A stretch of 10,766 bases of DNA from Nanobdellota archaeon (GTDB lineage Archaea; Nanobdellota; Nanobdellia; Woesearchaeales; JAHJBD01). A model generated the notes under the pieces. The model was not told where the DNA came from and ran no database searches. It worked only from the letters and a program-made list of their open reading frames with translations. Positions 1 through 6,835 of this stretch are shown piece after piece. Where the stretch lies: positions 1-10,766 of the forward strand of contig JAHJBD010000188.1 in the NCBI GenBank assembly GCA_018813725.1. The letters are read 5' to 3'. Each line of letters begins with the position of its first letter. Positions within the stretch are counted from its first letter, which is position 1. The position numbers were made by a program, and so were the translations under genes.

Positions 1-2
1 AA

Positions 3-212
3 AGACAAGGACATTCTGAAGCCTCTGTCGAACTCTGCAAGCTTGCAGGATTATATCCTGGAGCAGTTATCTGCGAGATAATCAAAGAAAACGGAGAGAT
101 GGCAAAGGCTGATGATCTAGAAGATTTCTCAAAAAAACATAAGATAAATATTTATACTATCAAAGACCTTATTGATTTTGTTAAGCATGATAATAAAGAC
201 AGAAACAAGTGA
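3..212 (+). CDS. ribB: 3,4-dihydroxy-2-butanone 4-phosphate synthase, C-terminal part (5' end outside window)
   Basis: The frame opens at the window edge with RQGHSEASVELCKLAGLYPG and runs 69 residues to a TGA stop. RibB turns ribulose 5-phosphate into 3,4-dihydroxy-2-butanone 4-phosphate plus formate, supplying the four-carbon unit of riboflavin; it is cytosolic and Mg-dependent. The visible part holds the family's RxGH(T/S)EA signature, then the conserved A-V-I-C-E-I segment, an N-G-x-M-A motif and a D-L-x-x-F-x-K-K-H helix ending in I-Y-T-I-K-D-L-I. Spacing and order match the end of ordinary RibB proteins, and the protein ends shortly after this block, so no GTP cyclohydrolase II domain is fused at the C-terminus. 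The first part of the gene cannot be assessed. A small basic ORF overlaps its last 26 bases in another frame. Confidence 0.9.
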   Translation, partial: RQGHSEASVELCKLAGLYPGAVICEIIKENGEMAKADDLEDFSKKHKINIYTIKDLIDFVKHDNKDRNK

Positions 213-489
213 ATACCATATTGAAGTAAAGAAAGGTATACTATTCACAAGGATAATTCTTAACGGATTTAAACTCCGAGGTGGGACTCTAAGATCAGGT
301 TTCGGCCGTAGGGTACTAGGGGCTTACCATGGTAAGCTCGATAAGGGAGATTATACTGAGAAAAAGCCTAAAGATATCAGAAAATACCTTGACCTGAATT
401 TTGTAAAAGGTGCACGCCTTGCATTAAGGATAAGAAAAAGATTAAGATTTTTTCTTCGTATTACGTCTCCTATTGTTTCTGTGGAATAG
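187..489 (+). CDS. Small basic protein of unknown function overlapping the ribB 3' end
   Basis: This is a 100-residue frame from ATG 187. It is rich in Lys and Arg, especially in the last third (K-x-A-R-L-A-L-R-I-R-K-R-L-R-F-F), with a central G-G-T-L-R-S-G-F-G-R-R-V-L-G segment and no cysteine, signal peptide or clear membrane helix. I do not recognise the family. The ATG overlaps the end of ribB by 26 bases, compatible with translational coupling, but no clear ribosome binding site precedes it. In-frame TTG codons at 172 and 178 are possible starts but less likely. The 3' end overlaps the last codons of the convergent membrane gene by 48 bases. High basic charge would suit nucleic-acid binding, but that is inference. 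A spurious frame or a non-coding RNA remains possible. Confidence 0.5.
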   Translation: MIIKTETSEYHIEVKKGILFTRIILNGFKLRGGTLRSGFGRRVLGAYHGKLDKGDYTEKKPKDIRKYLDLNFVKGARLALRIRKRLRFFLRITSPIVSVE

Positions 490-780
490 TCTTTTAATCT
501 TGTCAACACCTAAACCTGCTGCAGCACCAATGCCAAATGAAAAAGCAGTGATCAGCATAAATCCTAAGACCATATTCGCCATCAGGATATTTCCCACATT
601 TATATGAGACCATCTCACATAATACAAAAAAGGCATCAAGAGTATACCGCAACCATAGCATTCAAAGCTGCTGCATGATTTAAAGCATGATGAAGCGATA
701 CCAAAGAGAACAAGATGCAATGTGAGTACTATCGCAGCAGTTATTAAACCATATTTTAGCCATCTTGGTTTCTTTTTCAT
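442..780 (-). CDS. Small membrane protein with a four-cysteine cluster, unknown function
   Basis: This 112-residue protein has a positive N-terminus (MKKKPRWLK), a first hydrophobic helix at about 10-31 and a short segment with Cys32, Cys36, Cys41 and Cys44 (C-x3-C-x4-C-x2-C). Hydrophobic stretches follow at about 45-55 and 63-92, the latter rich in Gly and Ala, and the tail is strongly basic (K-R-L-F-H-R-N-N-R-R-R-N-T-K-K-K). Two or three membrane passes are likely, with both charged ends on the cytoplasmic side if two. The start lies 2 bases after the stop of the PQ-loop gene, so the two genes are probably one operon. The cysteine cluster next to a membrane helix could hold a metal or form disulfides; this is inference. 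I do not recognise a family. Confidence 0.7.
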   Translation of the reverse strand: MKKKPRWLKYGLITAAIVLTLHLVLFGIASSCFKSCSSFECYGCGILLMPFLYYVRWSHINVGNILMANMVLGFMLITAFSFGIGAAAGLGVDKIKRLFHRNNRRRNTKKKS

Positions 781-782
781 TC

Positions 783-1115
783 TCAGTATATCAAAGCACC
801 TATCAGGACAATCGAATTAGTTATCATCCAAAGCACGTAAGCTAGCACTATAGGAAACTCCTTATGCACAGCTCCGTAAATTATCCAGGGTATGTCAAAT
901 ATCGTGTAAAGAAGCCATGATAATGGCGAGACCCCAGCAGCATTGTGATATAGGTAAATCTTGATGATCTGCGGAAGATTGTTCAATGGGCCTATCGCGG
1001 CTACTACCACAAGGAGCTTGTCCAAAAAACTGATCCATTTGTCTGGGTGCGGATAAGGCGCCAGTTTCTGATGCTGCCGTTTTCTCTTGTTTAGATGATG
1101 TATATCATGATTCAT
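783..1115 (-). CDS. PQ-loop repeat (SemiSWEET/MtN3-like) membrane protein
   Basis: This 110-residue protein has a basic/His-rich cytoplasmic N-terminus (about 1-28) and then three hydrophobic helices: about 30-50, 62-82 and 88-108. The first contains the PQ-loop signature G-P-L-N-N-L-P-Q-I-I-K-I-Y, followed by N-A-A-G-V-S-P-L-S-W, which matches the 'PQ...K...S...S' pattern of SemiSWEET and other PQ-loop proteins. One three-helix bundle per chain is the normal size of bacterial/archaeal SemiSWEETs, which dimerise to form a small-solute (often sugar) uniporter. The substrate cannot be read from sequence. It is the first gene of a two-gene minus-strand operon; a TATA-like box at 1139-1150 lies about 29 bases before the ATG, suggesting a nearly leaderless mRNA. 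Confidence 0.8.
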   Translation of the reverse strand: MNHDIHHLNKRKRQHQKLAPYPHPDKWISFLDKLLVVVAAIGPLNNLPQIIKIYLYHNAAGVSPLSWLLYTIFDIPWIIYGAVHKEFPIVLAYVLWMITNSIVLIGALIY

Positions 1116-1138
1116 TCGAGATGATTCTGCTGCAGTCC

Positions 1139-1150
1139 TATAAATATTTA
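1139..1150 (-). promoter_or_regulatory. TATA box for the PQ-loop operon
   Basis: Read on the minus strand, TAAATATTTATA is centred about 29 bases before the ATG at 1115. This fits archaeal TBP/TFB promoters where transcription starts at or just before the start codon. The 91-base gap 1116-1206 carries this box and the argS box back to back, making it a divergent promoter region. Confidence 0.55.
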
Positions 1151-1175
1151 TCTAATATTTAAATCAAAACAAAAA

Positions 1176-1186
1176 CTTATTAAATT
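1176..1186 (+). promoter_or_regulatory. TATA-like box for argS
   Basis: CTTATTAAATT is centred about 26 bases before the argS ATG at 1207, consistent with leaderless transcription. A second AT-rich candidate (TAATATTTAAA, around 1153-1163) would instead give a leader of roughly 20-25 bases. No Shine-Dalgarno sequence is seen before the ATG. Confidence 0.45.
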
Positions 1187-1206
1187 CAGATGATAATCAC
1201 ACAAAG

Positions 1207-2877
1207 ATGGACCACAAGAAAGAGATATTGAAGATTCTAGAAAAAGAGACAGGTCAAAAAGACCTTAACCTTGAGATCCCACCTGATACATCCTTAGGTG
1301 ACTTTGCATTCCCATGCTTTTCTCTGGCAAAAGTGTACAAGAAAGCTCCGCAGCAGATAGCAGAAGAGCTTGGAAAAAAGATACAGCTCAACGAATTTAT
1401 CGATAAGATAGAAGTCAAAGGACCTTACCTGAACTTCTTCATCCACAAACAGGGCATAGCAGAAGATACTATAAAGAAAGTTCTAAAAGAAAAAGATTGC
1501 TATGGTTCATCTAAGCCAAATAAAGACAAGATTATGGTAGAATTCTCTCAAGCAAATACCCACAAAGCGTTCCATGTAGGCCATATTAGAGGCACTTCTT
1601 TAGGTGAAAGCCTAGCTCGCATCCTTGAGTTTCAGGGTTACAAGGTCACAAGGGCAAACTATCAAGGAGATACAGGCATGCATGTCGCAAAATGGATATG
1701 GTGCTACAAAAGATTTCATTCAAAAGAGGACATCAAGAAAGATGAAGCATGGTTTGCAAAGATCTATGTTGATGCTATCCAAAGGCTGGCTAAAGACGAA
1801 ACCTTGCAAGCAGAAGTGGATAAGATCAACCAGGCATTAGATGAAAAGTCTGATAAGGACCTTTTAGCTTTATGGAAGAACACAAGAAAGATCTGCCTTG
1901 AAAGCCTTGAGTCTATCTACAAAGACCTTGGAGCAAGGTTTGACAGGTATTTCTTTGAATCACAGCTTGAAGAAGATGCAAAAAAGATAGTAAAAAAGCT
2001 CCTTGAAAAGAATATTGCTGAAATATCTGATGACGCTACCATAATCAAGTTCAAAGATGAGCACCTTGGTGTCTGGGTTCTCCTTAGAAAAGATGGAACT
2101 GTGCTTTATTCTGCCAAAGATATTGCTCTAGCTGCCCGTAAATTCGATGAGTTCAAGATAGACACATCCATTTATGTGGTTGGAAAAGAACAAGAGCACC
2201 ATTTTATGCAGCTTTTCAAGACCTTAGAACTGATGAGATTTAAACAGGCAAAGAACTGCAGGTATGTTCCTGTCTCACTTGTAAAATTACCCTGGGGCAA
2301 GATGTCTTCAAGAACAGGCGACAACATACTTTACAGCGCATTTAAGGATGAATTGATTGAATACGCAAAACAAGTTATCAAAAAAAGGTTTCCAGAGCTG
2401 GACAAAAAAGAGCTTGATAAAAGAGCTTTGGCAATTTCAATCGCATCCATGAAATACTCTATGCTTAAACAAAACCCTAACAAAGAGATAGTCTTCAATA
2501 AAGAAGAGGCTATGCGATTTGAAGGTGACACTGGCCCATACCTGCAATATTCATATGCAAGAGCCTCTTCGATCGTAAGAAAATCCAAGTCAGGGACAAG
2601 ATATCAAATACCAAATCTTTCAGATCAAGAAGCAAGCCTTATCAAGTTTATACAAGAGTTCCCTTCTGAAGCAGAAAAAGCAGCAGCTGCCTTAAACCCT
2701 GCTCTTGTCGCAAATTATGCCTACAGATTATGCCAGCTTTTCAACGAGTTCTATGTAAATTGCAAAGTGATCGGCACAGATGAAGAGCCGTTCAGGCTGG
2801 CACTTGTAGAGATATTCAGGATTACGCTCAAAAACTCGCTAAATCTTCTAGGCATTTTACCTTTGGAAGAGATGTAA
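1207..2877 (+). CDS. argS: Arginyl-tRNA synthetase
   Basis: This class I synthetase charges tRNA-Arg with arginine using ATP in the cytosol. The 556-residue length is normal. The N-terminal Add-1 domain (about 1-85) shows the family's L-G-D-F-A-F-P-C and G-P-Y-L-N-F motifs. The catalytic core starts with VEFSQANTHKAFHVGHIRGT, in which H-V-G-H (123-126) is the ATP-binding HIGH motif, then the conserved N-Y-x-G-D-T-G-x-H segment. The second signature is W-G-K-M-S-S-R-T-G, with K365-M-S-S-R369 as the KMSKS equivalent. From about 430 the DALR anticodon-binding helical domain runs to the usual end (L-N-L-L-G-I-L-P-L-E-E-M). The start has no Shine-Dalgarno and fits the TATA spacing. Its substrate tRNA-Arg(TCG) lies further along this window. 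Confidence 0.97.
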   Translation: MDHKKEILKILEKETGQKDLNLEIPPDTSLGDFAFPCFSLAKVYKKAPQQIAEELGKKIQLNEFIDKIEVKGPYLNFFIHKQGIAEDTIKKVLKEKDCYGSSKPNKDKIMVEFSQANTHKAFHVGHIRGTSLGESLARILEFQGYKVTRANYQGDTGMHVAKWIWCYKRFHSKEDIKKDEAWFAKIYVDAIQRLAKDETLQAEVDKINQALDEKSDKDLLALWKNTRKICLESLESIYKDLGARFDRYFFESQLEEDAKKIVKKLLEKNIAEISDDATIIKFKDEHLGVWVLLRKDGTVLYSAKDIALAARKFDEFKIDTSIYVVGKEQEHHFMQLFKTLELMRFKQAKNCRYVPVSLVKLPWGKMSSRTGDNILYSAFKDELIEYAKQVIKKRFPELDKKELDKRALAISIASMKYSMLKQNPNKEIVFNKEEAMRFEGDTGPYLQYSYARASSIVRKSKSGTRYQIPNLSDQEASLIKFIQEFPSEAEKAAAALNPALVANYAYRLCQLFNEFYVNCKVIGTDEEPFRLALVEIFRITLKNSLNLLGILPLEEM

Positions 2878-2887
2878 AACCGAATAA

Positions 2888-2897
2888 TTTATAAATA
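2888..2897 (+). promoter_or_regulatory. TATA box for the CNNM/CorC gene
   Basis: TTTATAAATA is centred about 26 bases before the ATG at 2918, just past the argS stop. It is followed by a run of six or more T (about 2900-2905) that may also end argS transcripts. There is no Shine-Dalgarno, so a leaderless start is likely. Confidence 0.65.
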
Positions 2898-2917
2898 AAT
2901 TTTTTCCTACTTAGATT

Positions 2918-4156
2918 ATGATCCCATCCGGAGAGATAATGCTGCTTGGACTGCTTATAGTGATATCAGCATTCTTTTCAGGTGTAGAGACCGCTCTGTT
3001 CTCGATCAGTAAGCTGCGTGTCAAGCATCTTGTAGAGATAAAAAGAAAAGGCGCAAAGACACTCGACCTTCTTAAGTCAAAGCCGCACAAGCTTCTTATC
3101 ACGATTTTGATAGGTAATAACCTTGTAAACATAGCTGCATCGGCCCTTGCAACAAGGATAATCATAGTTGAGATAAATATGCCTCATGCAGTAGGCTGGG
3201 CTACTGGTATAATGACCTTCCTTATCCTGTTCTTCGGTGAGATCACTCCCAAATCGTTTGCTACAAACCATTGTGAAGGCATATCACTTAGGGTCGCAAA
3301 AGTGATATTTGCGCTTGAGATTATCCTTTTCCCATTCATATATGTATTCGAACTATGGACAAAGGTACTGACACCAAAAGAACATGCAAGAAAACCGATT
3401 GTCACAGAAGAAGAGCTAAAGACAATTGTTAACCTGGGCGAAGAAGCAGGCGAGATCAAGGCTCTTGAAAAAAAGCTTATACATAACATATTCGAGTTTG
3501 ACACAATAAACGTTTCAGAGATAATGACCCCAAGAACAGACATCTTTGCTATCAGTGTAAAGAAGAAACTTGGCGAAGTGATCAATCCAATAATACGTTC
3601 TGCACATACGCGTATACCTGTATATGATGGAGATATGGACCACATTGTGGGTATCATCCTGGTAAAGAACCTTATCAAATATCTCAAAGATGGAAAAAAA
3701 GATATCCCCATATCAAGACTGATGTACAAACCCTATTTTGTACCCACCAACAAGAAGATTGACAGCCTGATGAAACAATTCTTGCTTAGAAAAGAGCACA
3801 TGGCAATAGTCCTTGATGAACATGGCGGTGTCGCAGGAGTAGTCACTCTTGAGAATGTTATTGAAGAAATAATAGGCGAAATAAAGGACGAAACAGATGT
3901 CTTTGAACCCCACGTGATAAAATTAAAGCCAAAAGCATGGAAAGTCCTTGGCAAGGCTAGTATTGAAGAAGTCAACCGCACTATGAGATCAAGATTCACA
4001 GAATCACCTGACTATGACACTATCTCTGGCTTTGTTACTGATAAGATTGGAAGGATTCCTAAACAAGGTGAAGATATCCATATCAGAAAATACACCTTTA
4101 AGATTGAAAAGATGGAAGATAATAGGATTATTGAGATAAAGATCACTAAGAAATAA
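2918..4156 (+). CDS. CNNM/CorC-HlyC family membrane protein with CBS domains (probable divalent cation transporter)
   Basis: This 412-residue protein has the full family layout. A DUF21/CNNM membrane domain (about 1-155) carries the conserved F-F-S-G-x-E-T-A-L-F-S (19-29), G-N-N-L-V-N (66-71) and F-G-E-I-T-P-K-S (106-113) motifs. A CBS pair follows: the first begins at V-S-E-I-M-T-P-R-T-D (about 199-208), the second includes M-A-I-V-L-D-E-H-G-G-V-A-G-V-V-T-L-E-N (295-313). The C-terminal CorC/HlyC domain (about 335-412) contains S-P-D-Y-D-T-I-S-G-F-V. Relatives such as bacterial CorC and MpfA export Mg2+ (Na+-coupled in CorC), with ATP bound in the CBS pair. Acting on Mg or another divalent ion in the cell membrane is a family-based inference. 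It is probably transcribed from its own promoter. Confidence 0.92.
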   Translation: MIPSGEIMLLGLLIVISAFFSGVETALFSISKLRVKHLVEIKRKGAKTLDLLKSKPHKLLITILIGNNLVNIAASALATRIIIVEINMPHAVGWATGIMTFLILFFGEITPKSFATNHCEGISLRVAKVIFALEIILFPFIYVFELWTKVLTPKEHARKPIVTEEELKTIVNLGEEAGEIKALEKKLIHNIFEFDTINVSEIMTPRTDIFAISVKKKLGEVINPIIRSAHTRIPVYDGDMDHIVGIILVKNLIKYLKDGKKDIPISRLMYKPYFVPTNKKIDSLMKQFLLRKEHMAIVLDEHGGVAGVVTLENVIEEIIGEIKDETDVFEPHVIKLKPKAWKVLGKASIEEVNRTMRSRFTESPDYDTISGFVTDKIGRIPKQGEDIHIRKYTFKIEKMEDNRIIEIKITKK

Positions 4157-4180
4157 AAACATCACCTGATTCTTAATATC

Positions 4181-5029
4181 ATGCAATTTTATGATTTTTA
4201 TAATAAATGGACTGGACTTGGCCAAAATGCAGGGGTGAACACAGAATTTTTCCATGATAATATCTTATACATGCTGATGGATTATGATCCTGGAAAAGAC
4301 CTTACACGTCAATTCAACCTTGTGATTGATAATGCTGCTGACCCAAAGACACTTTTGCTCGCAAACAAGCAATTTTCCAGCCAGTTTAGGCAGGATTTTG
4401 ACTGCACACCTGCTGATGATTGCATTATCCCTTCATTAGTGGATATAGTGCTTGTGCAGACAGAGATGAATTTAGTCCAGCAAAATCCACAGATTGAAGA
4501 CCTTGGGTTTACACTGCATGAAGATTATCAATGGGCACAGGCTCACGCAGCATATGTTGAAGGTAACACTGCCTACAAGATAAGGCCAAAAGCGCCTTTT
4601 GCAAACGGGAAGCTTACCCCTAAACTTGCACAGCTTAAGCTTGATCTGCTCAACCTATACATAAGGGACGAACAAGGTGCAAGAGGAAGGTCACCAAGAA
4701 ATATTGCATACCTAATCCACGCAATGTCTTATGTTATCAGGCTAAAATATCGTATGGGAACATTGGAAGAAAGTGATACACAAGCATATCTTAGCTATGT
4801 CCAGCACGGTGCAAAGCTAGCTAAAAAAAGGGGCGCTGATATAGGAGACCCAAAACCCATCGCTTTGAGTATAGGGACGCTATTAAAACACAATGGCTTT
4901 CAAAAACAAGGCCAACGCATAATAGAATATGCAAATCGACTGGTATGCAAAGGAAGCGAATCAGAAAAACAAAGGGAAAGAAAAGCTATACGTAAAGGCC
5001 TGCGTGAGCGAAAATATAAAAAGGACTGA
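4181..5029 (+). CDS. Hypothetical protein, soluble and mostly helical
   Basis: This 282-residue protein has no signal peptide or membrane helix. The first third has aromatic and acidic patches (M-Q-F-Y-D-F-Y, Y-D-P-G-K-D-L). The middle and end look helical, with a R-S-P-R-N-I-A-Y-L-I-H-A-M-S-Y-V-I-R helix near 170-190. The tail from about 258 is highly charged and basic (E-K-Q-R-E-R-K-A-I-R-K-G-L-R-E-R-K). It has only a few cysteines (two near 75-81 and one near the C-terminus) and no recognisable catalytic motif. It starts 24 bases after the CNNM stop, with a weak A-rich TATA-like stretch (AAATAAAAAC, 4151-4160) about 26 bases upstream. The downstream arginase-family gene has its promoter inside this gene's last codons. 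I do not recognise the family; the basic tail could bind nucleic acid, which is speculative. Confidence 0.7.
   Translation: MQFYDFYNKWTGLGQNAGVNTEFFHDNILYMLMDYDPGKDLTRQFNLVIDNAADPKTLLLANKQFSSQFRQDFDCTPADDCIIPSLVDIVLVQTEMNLVQQNPQIEDLGFTLHEDYQWAQAHAAYVEGNTAYKIRPKAPFANGKLTPKLAQLKLDLLNLYIRDEQGARGRSPRNIAYLIHAMSYVIRLKYRMGTLEESDTQAYLSYVQHGAKLAKKRGADIGDPKPIALSIGTLLKHNGFQKQGQRIIEYANRLVCKGSESEKQRERKAIRKGLRERKYKKD
5012..5021 (+). promoter_or_regulatory. TATA box for the arginase-family gene, inside the preceding ORF
   Basis: AAATATAAAA lies in the last codons of the 282-residue gene, centred about 27 bases before ATG 5044. It suggests an internal leaderless promoter, although its overlap with Lys/Tyr codons may be coincidental. 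Confidence 0.45.
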
Positions 5030-5043
5030 ATATTACTTTGCTT

Positions 5044-5670
5044 ATGAGAATATTTACTGAGAAAGAAGTTACCCTACCTGAATGCGATGAACAAGGCTTT
5101 TCTCCATTTATTGAAGTCTCCAAGATTTTGGATTTTAATTCAGGAAAGATAGTGATTATAGGCGATAACCATAAGGAGTCCATCAAAAACATAGCCCAAT
5201 TCTCTAAGACATTCAGAAATTGTGGATTGATCATGCTTGACGCACACCCTGATTGTAAAGATGCTAGCGATATTATCCCATCCCTTGTTGACCAAGATAT
5301 AATTGACAAGAATAATATCCTCATTGCAGGTATAAGATCGTGGAAAAAGCAGGAACTAGAATACTTAAAGAACAACAGGATAAAACATTACACAATGCGA
5401 GAGATTGCAGTAAACGGCCTTCACGAGACTTCTGAAACATTGATGACTGTTGCAAGAACTTTTGGAGCTCTGTACATATCAATCGATCTTGATGTACTAG
5501 ATCCAGCGTTTGCCAATACTTCTGCCCCAGAACCAGGTGGGTTTACAACCAGGGAACTGATAACATTGATACAAAGGCTAAAAAGGCTGGTTAATTTCAA
5601 GGCTGCGGACATAATGGAGACACAAAAAGAAGATAAGCTTGCTGGAAAGCTGGCAATAGAATTTTATTAA
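5044..5670 (+). CDS. Short ureohydrolase (arginase/agmatinase) family protein
   Basis: This 208-residue protein has the dinuclear manganese site of the ureohydrolase fold. H43 lies in G-D-N-H-K-E (where the family usually has GGDHS), D66/H68/D70 in L-D-A-H-P-D, and D148/D150 in S-I-D-L-D-V-L-D-P. The H43-to-D66 spacing of 23 residues equals that of arginase I (H101-D124). Later motifs also fit: A-P-E-P-G-G-F-T (161-168) resembles the family's T-P-E-P-G-G, and D-I-M-E (189-192) resembles the conserved V-E segment. It lacks about the first 60 residues of normal arginases, and the loop after D70 has no His for the usual substrate/proton-shuttle position. It probably hydrolyses a guanidino or formimino compound, or has changed function; the substrate is unknown. 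The ATG is preferred over the TTG at 5038 because of TATA spacing. Confidence 0.85.
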   Translation: MRIFTEKEVTLPECDEQGFSPFIEVSKILDFNSGKIVIIGDNHKESIKNIAQFSKTFRNCGLIMLDAHPDCKDASDIIPSLVDQDIIDKNNILIAGIRSWKKQELEYLKNNRIKHYTMREIAVNGLHETSETLMTVARTFGALYISIDLDVLDPAFANTSAPEPGGFTTRELITLIQRLKRLVNFKAADIMETQKEDKLAGKLAIEFY

Positions 5671-5706
5671 GCCAAAATAATATGCATTAACCATTTCACT
5701 CTAAAC

Positions 5707-5721
5707 ATTTATATACCAGTA
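5707..5721 (+). promoter_or_regulatory. TATA promoter element of the two-helix membrane gene
   Basis: ATTTATATACCAGTA contains a strong TATA box centred about 28 bases before ATG 5740, with no Shine-Dalgarno. The same 15 bases occur on the minus strand at 9955-9969, before the exported acidic protein. Confidence 0.6.
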
Positions 5722-5739
5722 ACATGCATTTTAAGAAAT

Positions 5740-6273
5740 ATGAATAAACAGGTCCATGACATTAACCTTAAACTTCGTGAAGAAAGACAGCTTTTCAACA
5801 GTTTTGACCCTGCTCCTTTCCTTGACAGAGACTTAGATGATGATGCAGCTGATTACATAACTGATTCTGTAAGGGAACTGTCTGGAAAGCATGAGATTAG
5901 GCTTAACATTTTGCTTCCAAAAGATAGGAAACATAAGGTATCTAATGCTGATATTAAGTCAGCGATCAAGAATCACTTTAATTATAGCAAAGAGGTATTA
6001 AGGATTAAGCTTAAAAGTATACTTAAACAAGGCAGAAAATCTCTAGTAATAGGAATTCTATTCTTGACATCTTGCATAAGCGCATCAGAGCTTTCACAGG
6101 TATATCTTACTGGATTTATTTCCAAGATATTGGCAGAAGGATTGATAATAGCAGGTTGGGTAGCTATGTGGAAACCCATAAATACCTTCTTGTATGAATG
6201 GTGGCCAATAACCAAAGAAATAGCTATCAGACAGAAGATAAGAGATATGGAAGTCAAGATTAAGGAATACTAA
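5740..6273 (+). CDS. Conserved two-helix membrane protein of unknown function
   Basis: In this 177-residue protein the soluble N-terminal half (1-about 95) begins with L-F-N-S-F-D-P-A-P-F-L-D-R-D-L-D-D-D-A-A and contains an L-x-I-L-L-P strand segment. Two membrane helices follow: about 103-122 (S-L-V-I-G-I-L-F-L) and about 130-147 (I-L-A-E-G-L-I-I-A-G-W-V-A-M-W). The second leads into K-P-I-N-T-F-L-Y-E-W-W-P-I-T and a short charged C-terminal helix. From memory, bacterial proteins of unknown function share this pattern: 'FNSLDPSPF..RDLD' at the start and 'LREGLLIVGWVALWRPLE.FLYDWWP' at the end. If so, this is a widespread, uncharacterised family, possibly exchanged between domains. It is a stand-alone gene with a strong TATA box. 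Confidence 0.75.
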   Translation: MNKQVHDINLKLREERQLFNSFDPAPFLDRDLDDDAADYITDSVRELSGKHEIRLNILLPKDRKHKVSNADIKSAIKNHFNYSKEVLRIKLKSILKQGRKSLVIGILFLTSCISASELSQVYLTGFISKILAEGLIIAGWVAMWKPINTFLYEWWPITKEIAIRQKIRDMEVKIKEY

Positions 6274-6313
6274 GCAAAGATATCTTAGGAAGCACCAATC
6301 CCATTTTCCAAAA

Positions 6314-6323
6314 GCTTTATAAA
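6314..6323 (+). promoter_or_regulatory. TATA box of the rps17e-alba operon
   Basis: GCTTTATAAA is centred about 37 bases before the GTG start. Transcription would begin near 6343, leaving a very short leader that just includes the Shine-Dalgarno sequence AAGGTGGT (6345-6352). Confidence 0.6.
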
Positions 6324-6355
6324 TGGATTTCACATTCTTCATAAAAGGTGGTAAT

Positions 6356-6547
6356 GTGGGACGAATTAAAACAAAGTTAACCAAAAGAATAACATTCGAG
6401 ATATATAGGCAGAATAAGGATAATCTTGCAGAAGATTTTGATAAGAATAAAGAGATTCTTAATGGTCTAGCTGAAATTCCGAGTAAAAAGCTTAGAAACA
6501 CGATCGCTGGTTATCTTACCAGATTAGTAAAAGCTAAGAAGGAGTGA
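6356..6547 (+). CDS. rps17e: 30S ribosomal protein S17e
   Basis: This is the archaeal/eukaryotic-specific small-subunit protein eS17, 63 residues. The start is the GTG at 6356: it gives M-G-R-I-K-T-K, the usual family N-terminus (MGRVRTK), and has the Shine-Dalgarno AAGGTGGT directly upstream. An in-frame ATG at 6323 would add 11 residues not seen in the family and lies at the TATA box. The diagnostic C-terminal block I-P-S-K-K-L-R-N-T-I-A-G-Y-L-T-R-L is nearly identical to the family consensus, and D-F-x-x-N-K (around residue 28) matches the middle. The stop overlaps the Shine-Dalgarno of alba, so the two genes are cotranscribed and probably coupled. Confidence 0.95.
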   Translation: MGRIKTKLTKRITFEIYRQNKDNLAEDFDKNKEILNGLAEIPSKKLRNTIAGYLTRLVKAKKE

Positions 6548-6552
6548 TAAAA

Positions 6553-6834
6553 ATGGCTCAAGACAACAGTATCTTTATTGGTACTAAGCCTTTTATGAAT
6601 TATGTGACAGGCGTTGTCATGCAATTCACCACAAAGAACGCAAATGAAGTTCTTATAAAGGCAAGAGGCAAGTTCATCAGCAGAGCTGTGGACGTTGCTG
6701 AGGTCGCTGCCAAAAGGTTCCTGGAGAATTCTGTAGCTGTAAAGGACATTAAGATCAACTCCGAAGACTTCAAGAACAAGGAAGGCAAAGATATTAGGGT
6801 TTCTGCTATAGAGATTATGCTGGCTAGAAAATAA
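6553..6834 (+). CDS. albA: DNA/RNA-binding protein Alba
   Basis: This 93-residue archaeal chromatin protein coats double-stranded DNA and also binds RNA, acting as a dimer. The sequence has the Alba hallmarks in order: I-F-I-G-T-K-P-F-M-N-Y-V (7-18), with Lys12 in the position of the DNA-contacting loop Lys whose acetylation lowers affinity in Sulfolobus Alba; I-K-A-R-G-K-F-I-S-R-A-V-D-V-A-E (35-50); and the C-terminal strands I-R-V-S-A-I-E-I-M-L. The start is ATG 6553, with Shine-Dalgarno AAGGAGTGAT (6539-6548) in the end of rps17e. The GTG at 6544 is in frame but lies inside that Shine-Dalgarno. It is the second gene of the operon. Confidence 0.96.
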   Translation: MAQDNSIFIGTKPFMNYVTGVVMQFTTKNANEVLIKARGKFISRAVDVAEVAAKRFLENSVAVKDIKINSEDFKNKEGKDIRVSAIEIMLARK

Positions 6835-6835
6835 A

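Noticed and set aside
250..350. FMN riboswitch near ribB
   Set aside because: The position is downstream of ribB and the conserved FMN aptamer sequence is absent.
2331..2588. Minus-strand frame inside argS
   Set aside because: Lies fully antisense to conserved ArgRS sequence.
3184..3729. Minus-strand 181-residue frame inside the CNNM gene
   Set aside because: The opposite strand encodes all CNNM/CBS motifs; this frame has no recognisable features and no promoter.
4430..5290. Shared I-I-P-S-L-V-D heptapeptide in the 282-residue protein and the arginase-like protein
   Set aside because: The surrounding residues and codons differ, so duplication is not supported; likely coincidence.
6323..6355. 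N-terminal extension of S17e from ATG 6323
   Set aside because: Overlaps the TATA box, lacks a ribosome binding site and adds residues the family does not have; GTG 6356 gives the canonical N-terminus.
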